Origin: Pleionea sediminis
Lineage (GTDB): Bacteria > Pseudomonadota > Gammaproteobacteria > Enterobacterales > Kangiellaceae
DNA: 64,000 nucleotides
NCBI RefSeq assembly: GCF_007570825.1
Contig: NZ_SUNB01000005.1
Location: 62,001 to 126,000 of the forward strand
Reading direction: 5' to 3'
This document shows, piece by piece, positions 52,285 to 60,497 of this stretch. The translations under genes and the position numbers were made by a program. Below the pieces are notes generated by a model. That model made no database searches and was not told where the DNA came from. It saw only the letters and a program-made list of their open reading frames with translations. Positions within the stretch are counted from its first letter, which is position 1. Every line of letters starts with the position of its first letter.

Positions 52285-53139
52285 GTGAAATTAGTAAAGA
52301 TATTTATACTCTTTCTTATCTTATATGCTCAAGTAGGTGTAGCAAAAGATGCTTTCATAATTTTGTATGGAAATGAAATACAACCTAGAGAAGGGCAGGA
52401 TGTTTCGTTGGTTTGTTATGATAACAAGGAGTACAAAGTAGAAAAGCTTGAAGCCAAAGGTAAAGTCATTGAAAAAATCGATGTTGAACGATATCGTCCG
52501 TGGCTAAAGTTGGCCTATGCTGGAAAGTGTACTGGATTGAAAGCAATTAATGCGAAAGAAGCAGAGTTGGATCCGGATTCACCTTTAAACTCTGGTTATC
52601 TTGAGCAAGGGATAAGTCTATATACAAAGGCGATTGATAAATATTCCAGATACGATAAAAGAATGAATGACTTTTATAATGAAGTTAAGTCCGATAAATT
52701 TAATCCGAAGTTCGAGTCAGTTACAAATAAGTGGCCTTTAGGAGGTGGTGCGTATTTGATTGAACAGTGTTTTAGTGTTTCTGCAAAAACTAAAAGCGAA
52801 CCAAGTTGGGGAAGGGATTTTGTCTTTGGTCAGAAGTACAAACGAACCATTCTCGATGGTGATTATCAAAAAGTAATAATGGATACTGACTTAAATTTCA
52901 CTCCGTACTTTTGCGAGTGTGATGAAAATCCACGTCCTACATGTGAGTATATTGATCGGGTCACTGATATAAATGGTAACGGAAAATACGAAATTCGAGA
53001 AGGCTATGAAGTACATGAAGGTATGGCTCTCGATTTACTGGAGTTTAATGGAGAAGACTTATCGTCTATATTTCAAATGTGTACAGGAGACTTTGCTTAC
53101 CCAAAAAACGACTTTAGCTGTAACCAATCGGCTAACTAA
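52285..53139 (+). CDS. Secreted hypothetical protein
   Basis: The protein has 284 residues from GTG 52285, preceded by agagg. A signal peptide (KLVKIFILFLILYAQVGVA) is clear, so it is exported. The mature chain is Lys/Asp/Tyr-rich. It has Cys residues in VSLVCYDNKEY and YAGKCTGL, and a later FTPYFCECDENPRPTCEY cluster, which could form disulfides. A DINGNGKYEIREG motif near 231 resembles a single EF-hand/dockerin-like Ca loop. The family is not recognised. The small zinc-ribbon membrane gene follows 143 bp downstream. Confidence 0.65.
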   Translation: MKLVKIFILFLILYAQVGVAKDAFIILYGNEIQPREGQDVSLVCYDNKEYKVEKLEAKGKVIEKIDVERYRPWLKLAYAGKCTGLKAINAKEAELDPDSPLNSGYLEQGISLYTKAIDKYSRYDKRMNDFYNEVKSDKFNPKFESVTNKWPLGGGAYLIEQCFSVSAKTKSEPSWGRDFVFGQKYKRTILDGDYQKVIMDTDLNFTPYFCECDENPRPTCEYIDRVTDINGNGKYEIREGYEVHEGMALDLLEFNGEDLSSIFQMCTGDFAYPKNDFSCNQSAN

Positions 53140-53282
53140 AAAGGTATCTGGAGATCTATATTTTAAATTATGAATATTGTTTTGTTTATTGAGTTGTTTT
53201 TTCTATCTATGAGTAGAACTGGTATTTATGAGTTTTTTGGGTTCTTCGCGTTAGTGATTGCAGTATAGTTGAGGAAGAAGCT

Positions 53283-53732
53283 ATGGGATTTATACTAGGC
53301 GGGTTTGCAGTAGTCGTTATCGAAAGCTTGGTTATATGCTTAATGTTTATGAACTTAAGAAGAGATGGATTATCACCTTTAATTTTAACGCTCTTATGTG
53401 CTCCTCTGATTTCTGTTTTAGCGGCATTAATTGTACTTTTAATACTAAGCTTCGGTGTTAACTCATACGCAGCAGCCTTTGGTGCTGGATTTGCTATTCT
53501 AGCTGTAGCCTCAATTTTTACTTTAGTAATTAATGCGTTTTTGACGGTATTTGTATATAAGTCACTGAGCAAACAAGTTGGTAATAAAAAGGAGGCTGGT
53601 CCAGGATACAATTGGGTTTGTCAGGCATGTGAGACAGTCAATCCGGGTAATGTTGAAAGATGTAATAATTGTAATTGCCCTGCAGAAGCGACACAAAGAG
53701 AAATAGCTCGCTATGCATCATCAAATAATTGA
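53283..53732 (+). CDS. Small membrane protein with RanBP2-type zinc ribbon
   Basis: The protein has 149 residues. Three hydrophobic segments lie at about 2-21 (GFILGGFAVVVIESLVICL), 34-56 and 62-92. The cytoplasmic C-terminus carries a zinc finger of the RanBP2/ZnF type: WVCQACETVNPGNVERCNNC (about 117-136), with the C-x2-C and C-x2-C pairs and the conserved N-P. In bacteria such tails are thought to bind proteins or nucleic acids; the role here is unknown. No repeat copy lies before it, but copy G follows. Confidence 0.7.
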   Translation: MGFILGGFAVVVIESLVICLMFMNLRRDGLSPLILTLLCAPLISVLAALIVLLILSFGVNSYAAAFGAGFAILAVASIFTLVINAFLTVFVYKSLSKQVGNKKEAGPGYNWVCQACETVNPGNVERCNNCNCPAEATQREIARYASSNN

Positions 53733-53749
53733 TAGGGGTATAAAGATAA

Positions 53750-53785
53750 TCATTGGGACACCAATGTCTGGAACTAAGATGTTTA
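53750..53785 (+). repeat. Dispersed intergenic repeat, copy G (core palindrome)
   Basis: This copy consists of tcattgggacaccaatgtct, then ggaactaagatg. It matches module 2 in copies C (aacactggaacacccatgtt) and H (caccgcaacacccatgtctt). The GACAYCMATGTC-like core can form a small hairpin, a REP-like feature. It abuts the IS3 remnant. Confidence 0.5.
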
Positions 53786-54053
53786 CAATGGATGTTCAAA
53801 AGTAATACTAGAACGTCCAAAGTTTTTATTCTCAAGCTCTAATTGCTTTATTCTTTGCTCTGCAGTCAGTGGGCTATCCTTTGTTGGCTTCAACTCTGAT
53901 GCTTCATATTTCCTTCTCCAGTTATAAAGCATTGTTGAAGTGATATCTAACTCTCGAGCTATCTGCTCCATCGAATTTTCGCGAACTCCCAGTTAACTTA
54001 ACCGTTTCTAATTTAAACTCTTGAGTAAACTTTCGTCATTGTTTCTTTTTCAT
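53783..54053 (-). pseudogene. IS3-family transposase OrfA remnant
   Basis: On the minus strand the frame begins at ATG 54053 (MKKKQ, then stop). It continues in frame-broken form as RKFTQEFKLETVKLT, and a +1/-1 shift gives MEQIARELDITSTMLYNWRRK (shown here as two overlapping parts), then ends within the coiled coil (RIKQLELENK). This is the IS911/IS3 OrfA helix-turn-helix with at least two lesions and no OrfB. The upstream flank (about 54060-54115, tgtccgttaaatcgg) is probably the element end. The element is dead. Confidence 0.8.
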
Positions 54054-54354
54054 TAACACAACCTCTGTAGGATATTCTATCCCATCAATTAATGTGTCCG
54101 TTAAATCGGCGAAAGATCAGGCATTAAGTTATTTGAAATGTGAAAAGTTATCCTGACCCTAAAGCCCCGAGTATCTAAGTTGTTTATATATTAATCGCTA
54201 TTAACTGTGAGAAATGTCACAGAATGTGAATATTCAACAAAGCCATTTAAAAAGTTGTATCACGAGCTCTGATTATGTTCACATAAGCCGATTTATATCG
54301 TCTTGGGATTCCAGTTTACTTTTAAAGCACCATATCTCTGGGGAGGGGAAAATA

Positions 54355-57117
54355 GTGGTCAAAAAAAGACCTTTGCCAGCGGCAACGCATAAAGTTGTAC
54401 TCGCAACTACAATTGCTTGCTTTACAGTAAGTCATCAAGCGTGGTCATCCGACACAGACGGCGAGCAATTAGACAAGAGCACGTCTGTTATCGTTACTGG
54501 TCCGCAGCTTAAACGAACTGAAGACGAACGCTCCACCGCAATCATTTCCTTGACCCGTATGGATATGGAAATCAAAGGACACGCCAATCTTTATGAAGCA
54601 CTCCAAGGCCTAACTATTGCGACTGGTGAAGCTCAAGGGGAGCTATTTGCCAACAGCTATACCCCCAATGCACAAAGTTTGAACTTGCGAGGGTTTGGAC
54701 CCGGACGTCAGCTCGTCTTGATCAATGGTCGGCGGATGGCCAACTATCCCACTCCCTATAATAATACCGACAGCTTTTTTAATTTTGCTGCCGTACCCAC
54801 CAGCGCCGTAGAACGAGTTGATATATTAACTGATGGTGCATCTGCGATTTATGGTTCTGATGCGATTGCAGGAGTTATCAATATTGTTCTGCGTAAAGAT
54901 ATTGATGGCTTTGAAATATCCGCACGAGTAGGCGATACCAAAGATGGCGGTGGAGAATCTTTCCAGTTAAATGGTGCAACCGGTTGGTTAAAACGAGGCT
55001 TCAACGCCAATATTGGTTTTGAGTGGGATCGGAGAGAACCACTATTTGGTAAAGACCGTAAAGAACTCGATTCAGTCTTCGATGGTCCCAATCCCTCTGG
55101 ATTGTTCGAGCGAACCATTCTTAATTATGATAACTTCACCGGCAATTATATCGCCCCCCCCAGTTCAACTTCGTGTGATGCACATCCTGAACTTTCTTAT
55201 GAGTATCATGAAAATAGAGGATATTATTGCGGTCGCGATGCCGCGGGTGATGAAACTATAAGAAATTATCGAGATAGTAAATCCATTTTTGGACATGTTG
55301 ATTTAGATATCGGCAACACGACCTTGAGTGCTGATTTAATGTATTTAACGATGCGGGCTAAATCGAATAATTTCCGCATGTGGTGGGGCGCAGATTATTT
55401 GGGTAATGATGGTGCGGGCAATTGGAACGGCGAATTTAATTATTTCCAACGAGTATTTAGTCCGAAGGAAACTGGACCTCAAGATGTAAGATATGACGAA
55501 AATAACTTGGTATTTTTAGTTTCATTAAATGGAGCATTCAGCCGCTTTGATTATCAAGCCGCTATAAATTATAACCGCTATACCTATGACCGTTACACCC
55601 CTCAGTTCATATTTGAAGAGATCAATAACTTTTTCCTCGGGACTAATCTTAACTATCAATTTGGCTACCCTGTCATTGGGTCAGGTGATGTCCCAGCTGG
55701 AAATATTTATACTTATTTTACTCCCAATCAATTATCCCCTTTAATTGGTAATCAAGTTGAAAAAAATACTTCAAATGTTTTCTCATCGAGCTTTGAGCTA
55801 TCGGGAGAATTAATGACACTGAGCACCGGTCCTGTACAGTTTTTCAGTGTGGTTGAATTCAACTCCCAGAGCTATGCGATAAATCCTGATGCTCGCTCAC
55901 TCAATAATGAATGGTTTGGTGGGGGATTTTCCGGAGGTCGTGGTGATCGTGATCAATTCGCACTTGGCGCAGAATTCTATGTACCGTTAATAAAAGAAAG
56001 CCAACTTGGTAATTTAGATTTAACCTTTGCAACTCGCTTCGATGATTATCGTGATGACTCAAACGTCGGCGATGCAAAAACATTTATGCTTGGGTTAGAG
56101 TGGAGGCCGCAAGATAACCTTTTACTCAGATCGAGTGCAGGAACCAGCTTCAGAGCCCCCGGTTTACATATGTTATTCGCAGATGAAAGCATATCAACTA
56201 GTATAGGTGTTGATTTTGACCAATGTGTCAATGTAGATGGTAACTCTTATGAAGATTGTAATAATACATTAGGTTATTCTGAATATAGTGAATTTTTTAA
56301 CAGTGAATTTCAAGGCAACTTAGATCTCAAAGAAGAAGACGGTGCAAGTTATAACTTTGGTATCGTGTATGAGCCCACCGAAAATCTTTATTTATCACTA
56401 GATTATCACTACATCAAATTAAAAAATATTACAAAACGATTATCTGGCACAGAAATGTTACGATGGGAAGCAGAATGTAATCGCGGCGAGAACTTTTCTA
56501 CCGGCGCAATCGTTGATCCCAACAGTGAGTTTTGTCAATGGGTATTCAACTCAATAATACGTGGAAGCAGCGATACAAACTCCGACTTCGATGGCGATGT
56601 TATTTCGATACAAACACCGCCTTTTAATCTTGCTTTGCGTCGTCAAGCCAGCATTGACTCTACCCTAAAATACCGTTTAAAGACGGATAATTTTGGCCTG
56701 TTTTTATTTGATGTTGGCTACACTCATATCTTGAAAACAGAAGTTCAAGACGATAAAACCGATCCAGACACCCTGGATAGAAATTATCGCGATAGCCCGT
56801 TAAATCCAGAAATTAGAACCCGCACGAATGCCTCTGTTGCCTGGAACTCTGATTCTTGGTTTTCGTCTTTAGCAATGTTCAGAAAAGGCACTTCCATTAA
56901 CTTTGCAGGAACTGCTCGTATTCATCCGTGGGTGGTTTGGAATGCGACTCTAGGATATCGGCTCGATCGATTCACCAATATCAGAATGGTTGTCAATAAT
57001 ATCGATAATGAGAAACCTCCGTATGATTCAACCTACGGTGTTTGGCCATTTTTCGATCGAGGTCAATATGATGCTGTGGGTACTGAGTTTTTCTTACAGG
57101 TAGATCACAAATTTTAG
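54355..57117 (+). CDS. TonB-dependent outer-membrane receptor
   Basis: The start is chosen at GTG 54355, which follows a strong RBS (ggggagggg, 54340-54348) and opens a signal peptide (KVVLATTIACFTVSHQAWS). A frame from 54214 would precede this by 47 codons. The 920-residue protein has the plug signature (LNLRGFGPGRQLVLINGRRM, about 107-126, and DGASAIYGSDAIAGVINIVL). A 22-strand-type barrel follows, ending in DHKF with terminal Phe. A TonB box-like start (SVIVTG) is near 40. It imports an unknown nutrient or siderophore-like molecule using TonB energy. A terminator follows. Confidence 0.92.
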   Translation: MVKKRPLPAATHKVVLATTIACFTVSHQAWSSDTDGEQLDKSTSVIVTGPQLKRTEDERSTAIISLTRMDMEIKGHANLYEALQGLTIATGEAQGELFANSYTPNAQSLNLRGFGPGRQLVLINGRRMANYPTPYNNTDSFFNFAAVPTSAVERVDILTDGASAIYGSDAIAGVINIVLRKDIDGFEISARVGDTKDGGGESFQLNGATGWLKRGFNANIGFEWDRREPLFGKDRKELDSVFDGPNPSGLFERTILNYDNFTGNYIAPPSSTSCDAHPELSYEYHENRGYYCGRDAAGDETIRNYRDSKSIFGHVDLDIGNTTLSADLMYLTMRAKSNNFRMWWGADYLGNDGAGNWNGEFNYFQRVFSPKETGPQDVRYDENNLVFLVSLNGAFSRFDYQAAINYNRYTYDRYTPQFIFEEINNFFLGTNLNYQFGYPVIGSGDVPAGNIYTYFTPNQLSPLIGNQVEKNTSNVFSSSFELSGELMTLSTGPVQFFSVVEFNSQSYAINPDARSLNNEWFGGGFSGGRGDRDQFALGAEFYVPLIKESQLGNLDLTFATRFDDYRDDSNVGDAKTFMLGLEWRPQDNLLLRSSAGTSFRAPGLHMLFADESISTSIGVDFDQCVNVDGNSYEDCNNTLGYSEYSEFFNSEFQGNLDLKEEDGASYNFGIVYEPTENLYLSLDYHYIKLKNITKRLSGTEMLRWEAECNRGENFSTGAIVDPNSEFCQWVFNSIIRGSSDTNSDFDGDVISIQTPPFNLALRRQASIDSTLKYRLKTDNFGLFLFDVGYTHILKTEVQDDKTDPDTLDRNYRDSPLNPEIRTRTNASVAWNSDSWFSSLAMFRKGTSINFAGTARIHPWVVWNATLGYRLDRFTNIRMVVNNIDNEKPPYDSTYGVWPFFDRGQYDAVGTEFFLQVDHKF

Positions 57118-57137
57118 TTGATGAATTTCTTCAATAA

Positions 57138-57164
57138 AAGGCCACGTTCTAATAATGTGGTCTT
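57138..57164 (+). terminator. Terminator after the TonB receptor gene
   Basis: The stem aaggccac (57138-57145) pairs with gtggtctt (57157-57164), with one G-T pair, around an 11-nt loop. It is followed by gtttgt. It lies between the convergent receptor and protease genes. Confidence 0.6.
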
Positions 57165-57259
57165 GTTTGTAGTGGTCTAATAATTCTGTAGCAAGAGATG
57201 CGTGGTAAACTTTAAAGAAAAAATACCGGGAAATCCATGCCATTTTTTCGAAGAAAATC

Positions 57260-59224
57260 TTATTGATTAATGTTTTCTAAAACCTCTCGAATCCATTTTT
57301 GATGAGCGCCACCAAGTGACATAGCTACATTGTGACTGTTACTTTCGCCTCGAACGTGGACGCCAACAATATTGTCTCCCTGAAATATTGGACTCCCACT
57401 GTTACCATCAACCGCATCCATTCCATGCCTGAATGAAAGATCGTTAGCTGAATTCTCATCAAATTCTCTTGAACTATGGAATAATAGTTTGTTCGTACCG
57501 TTATTTTGAAGGGACTCTCGAAATGCTACTTGATAGGTCGCTTTTGTCAGTGCTTCCATAATTTTATCTTTATTTTGTACTATTGAAGTAAAGATAGTTC
57601 CTGCTTTATCTTCCTCATATTTAGTGATTATTCTAGAGTTATTAATCCTGTCTTTATTGATGATTTCGCGCTCAATATTTTCGATATTTGCACTATCGAA
57701 TGACTTAATAGTCAATCTGGAGATTATATTATTTTTGGTCTCGACGCCTGTAATCTCGCCCCAAGTTCCATCATTTAAACGAATAGCCATACCTTTCAAT
57801 TCGCTACCAATGTATTCTTCGTCTATGTATTCTTCTATCGTCATATCCTTTTTTATGATACCCATTGATTCGGGATCTTTGAAAGCTCGACTTTCAACCT
57901 GGGATAAAAGTTTAGAGATACTCAGGTTTTCGCCTTGCGGTAAAAAATCACTTAAAGCCTCCGTTATGTCAGTACCGAAACTTTCGTCTAATGCTTTTCT
58001 AGCCACATCGATAATGGAATTCCAGGTGCTTAAGTTAATTTCTCGGTTAAGATCGAGTGCATCGAGTCTTTTAGCAAGTTCTTGTACGCGATCACCGGCA
58101 TCTCCAAATTGCCCTACAATAGATGCGGAGGCTAAGGATGGAAAACCAATCAATTCTAATTTTTTATTTCCGCTCGGTGCACTAAAGCTGATATCTTCAA
58201 CACCATCTACTGGCGTTTCAAGGAACATGATTGCTAAATCATTATCACCTCTAGTTTCCTCAATTGAGCGTCCTTCTGGTTTGACAGAGCGGGCTACTAT
58301 ATAGGTTTTATCGCCAATAAAAACCTTATCGCTAATATTGCCCTCAATGTTGTGAGCACAAGTTAGAATTGCATTAGGCCTAATTAAGTAACCAGAACCA
58401 TGACTTGATCGACCATCCGCTAGTTTAATGTCAATTAGGACAGATTGACTGGCGCGGTCTTTTCCTTGCGCTCGATAAGGCTTAAGTCTGTTGCTGATTG
58501 GATCATTCGCATTAGTGTCGGCATTCTGACCAGATAGAATGACGCCGCCATAATCACCAAGATTACCTGTTCGAAGTGACGTAGCGATAGCATTGCGGCT
58601 GTTTGGGGAGAGAGACTTACTCCTGTATCTCTCTGCTGTTCTGAGAATATTGTTTTTGTCATTAGCGTAAGTTTGAGCGAGTAATAATGCTTTTTCTTTA
58701 GAAATACCTTTATTTAATTCTTCCTGATAGGCATCGTGAAATGCAATAGTTTGATAATAGCAGTGCAAATCGAAGCTAAAATTGTTGTTAACTAAAATAA
58801 CATTAGAAAAGTCTTTACCGGCCAATGAAAAGTGACCTGGCTTACCAATTGTACCAGGAGAGAACTTTTGAAAAGGCAATAATTCTGTACGATGCACCAA
58901 TGTATTACGTTTCGCTAAAATAAGATCCGCAATATCGCTACGATCATTAATAGTAATGGTACTTCTAGTTGAAGAGCGAGAAACCTGGCTTTGTGAGCGA
59001 GTTCGAGTCTTATTATTCACTTGTACAATTGTTTGAGTATCGGACTGTTCGACTTTTGTATTAAGTTTGGGCTGGCGAATAACTTGAGTATTCTCTCTTA
59101 GCGAATCTTGCGACCGATTTTTGTCTTGAGTGTCGAGTGCTTGATTTTGACTATCTGACTTTTGTGAATCAGGAATTTTTTTGAGGGGTAGAGTGCGTTT
59201 TGTTTTACCTTTTAATGCTAGCAT
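57260..59224 (-). CDS. Trypsin-like serine protease with a large insertion between Asp and Ser
   Basis: The start is ATG 59224, with aaggaag 8 bp upstream; an in-frame ATG at 59248 lies just before it. The catalytic residues of a chymotrypsin fold are visible: His291 (LTCAHNIEG), Asp329 (DNDLAIMF) and Ser609 (VDGNSGSPIF). In chymotrypsin Asp and Ser are about 93 residues apart; here they are 280 apart, so roughly 185 extra residues are inserted (about 385-590). The first 100 residues are Ser/Thr/Gln/Arg-rich and look disordered, and there is no signal peptide. This suggests a cytoplasmic or specially secreted V8/trypsin-like protease. The substrate is unknown. Confidence 0.85.
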   Translation of the reverse strand: MLALKGKTKRTLPLKKIPDSQKSDSQNQALDTQDKNRSQDSLRENTQVIRQPKLNTKVEQSDTQTIVQVNNKTRTRSQSQVSRSSTRSTITINDRSDIADLILAKRNTLVHRTELLPFQKFSPGTIGKPGHFSLAGKDFSNVILVNNNFSFDLHCYYQTIAFHDAYQEELNKGISKEKALLLAQTYANDKNNILRTAERYRSKSLSPNSRNAIATSLRTGNLGDYGGVILSGQNADTNANDPISNRLKPYRAQGKDRASQSVLIDIKLADGRSSHGSGYLIRPNAILTCAHNIEGNISDKVFIGDKTYIVARSVKPEGRSIEETRGDNDLAIMFLETPVDGVEDISFSAPSGNKKLELIGFPSLASASIVGQFGDAGDRVQELAKRLDALDLNREINLSTWNSIIDVARKALDESFGTDITEALSDFLPQGENLSISKLLSQVESRAFKDPESMGIIKKDMTIEEYIDEEYIGSELKGMAIRLNDGTWGEITGVETKNNIISRLTIKSFDSANIENIEREIINKDRINNSRIITKYEEDKAGTIFTSIVQNKDKIMEALTKATYQVAFRESLQNNGTNKLLFHSSREFDENSANDLSFRHGMDAVDGNSGSPIFQGDNIVGVHVRGESNSHNVAMSLGGAHQKWIREVLENINQ

Positions 59225-59316
59225 GTAAATAGCTTCCTTATAGTTCATAATTGGAAATTACAACTCTTGACTAGGCAGTTCCGCTGATATCACATATAAG
59301 AAAATTCAGGCAAAAA

Positions 59317-59340
59317 AAAACCGACAATGAAGTCGGTTTT
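59317..59340 (-). terminator. Strong intrinsic terminator (minus strand) without a known gene before it
   Basis: The stem aaaaccgac (59317-59325) pairs with gtcggtttt (59332-59340) around a 6-nt loop. On the minus strand it is followed by nine T residues, a textbook terminator. It lies upstream of the protease gene and would stop a leftward transcript coming from 59.4-59.7 kb, where no convincing gene is seen. Confidence 0.8.
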
Positions 59341-59424
59341 TCTATAAAATAGGCTAATTGTTTTCTTATAACTGTGCTAGTTTGCATTTATTAAGCACTA
59401 AATTGTTTCATCTGTCAACATCAC

Positions 59425-59460
59425 AATAAAACACCGCAACACCCATGTCTTAAATTCAGG
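59425..59460 (+). repeat. Dispersed intergenic repeat, copy H (core palindrome)
   Basis: The block aaaacaccgcaacacccatg, then tcttaaattcagg matches module 2 of the family (compare copy C, aacactggaacacccatgtt, then tggaatcttagg). It is the most distant copy, over 5 kb right of the island. Confidence 0.45.
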
Positions 59461-59738
59461 AGATTGATTTATTTGTAGGCCTGCATTTTTTCTACCTTTA
59501 AAATGAACTCCTTTAAGCGAAGATTGATATATATGGGCGTCCTGAAATTGTCGCTAAATAAAGCAAGCTTAATATAGTTCAATATTAATATTCCTACATT
59601 CCTGAACGAGTCCTTAACAAAGCCGTCTATTTGGTACGCACGATTCACATCGATTGTATGTATTATTACCAAGATTAAATTACATCAAGTAAATGATAAT
59701 GCTCGCGAATTTTTAGTTAATCTTGTATAGGGAAACGA

Positions 59739-60296
59739 ATGAAAAAATTATCTATAGCTTCTGTATTAGCCGCTAGTATTGTTGTTGCTGGTTGTTCAGA
59801 TTCAAATAACAATAATGGATCGACTGATCCATGGTCAAAAATAGCAGGCTCATGGGAATCTTCAATATCTATTGAAGGAATGACATTTACATTGTACGCC
59901 TATATTTCAGAAGGTTTAATTAAAAGCTATTCTTTTGAGTCATTTGAAAATTGTTATGAGTATGATGAAGCTGAGCTTACTCATATTTCTGGTAAAGAGT
60001 ACAGTATTGGCGTTGAGTATGAGTATTTGGATTACTTAGATTTAGCAGAAGATTCAAACATGCCAGTTACTCTTCAGGAAGAAGACTTTCCTCTGATAGG
60101 ACAAGATAGATATGATTTTACAAAAGAAAATAAAAAGCTCAATGTTGTATGGCACTCCACACTAATCAATGATACGACTTATGATTTAGCTGTGGAAAAC
60201 GAAATAGTGAGTAATTTCACTAAATCTAGCGTTAAAGAACAAGATTTAGTACCTCTGTGTGACTCGATTGCTAGTAAAAAAGTTAAGTTGAAATAG
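59739..60296 (+). CDS. Hypothetical lipoprotein
   Basis: The protein has 185 residues, with taggga before the ATG. The signal peptide ends in a lipobox (AASIVVAGCSDS, Cys near 19), followed by an Asn-rich linker (SNNNNGS). The mature part (about 35-185) is acidic with beta-strand alternation (WESSISIEGMTFTLYAYISE) and holds two Cys. It has the look of a small beta-barrel/lipocalin-like lipoprotein, but I do not recognise the family. A hairpin terminator follows at 60361. Confidence 0.75.
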   Translation: MKKLSIASVLAASIVVAGCSDSNNNNGSTDPWSKIAGSWESSISIEGMTFTLYAYISEGLIKSYSFESFENCYEYDEAELTHISGKEYSIGVEYEYLDYLDLAEDSNMPVTLQEEDFPLIGQDRYDFTKENKKLNVVWHSTLINDTTYDLAVENEIVSNFTKSSVKEQDLVPLCDSIASKKVKLK

Positions 60297-60360
60297 GCAG
60301 GGTGTAAATCTAATCAATATTTATACTTGATTGAATATTGAATTACAATCTGTAGAAATG

Positions 60361-60388
60361 CTGCTATCCGATATAAATAGGATAGCAG
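60361..60388 (+). terminator. Terminator between convergent lipoprotein and PI-PLC genes
   Basis: The 9-bp stem ctgctatcc (60361-60369) pairs with ggatagcag (60380-60388) around a 10-nt loop. It is followed by tgctttaatactcttt. It probably ends the rightward lipoprotein transcript. Confidence 0.6.
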
Positions 60389-60497
60389 TGCTTTAATACT
60401 CTTTGCTTCTTTCTGTTTTGATTGCAAACATCTCTGTAAATTGCTTTATGATTTATTGCTCTAATTGAGCACTACTATTAAAGACAATAACCTTCCC

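Larger units (their letters stand above)
59249..59738. other. 490-bp intergenic region with terminator and repeat copy H
   Basis: It contains a terminator with a long T-run on the minus strand (59317-59340) and copy H of the dispersed repeat (about 59425-59460). A 67-codon minus-strand frame (59469-59672) ends upstream of that terminator but has no recognisable features; I leave it uncalled. Confidence 0.5.

Noticed and set aside
59469-59672. 67-codon minus-strand frame upstream of the terminator at 59317
   Set aside because: It is tempting because of the terminator, but there is no RBS, no recognised motif and no partner, so it was left as an open question in the findings.
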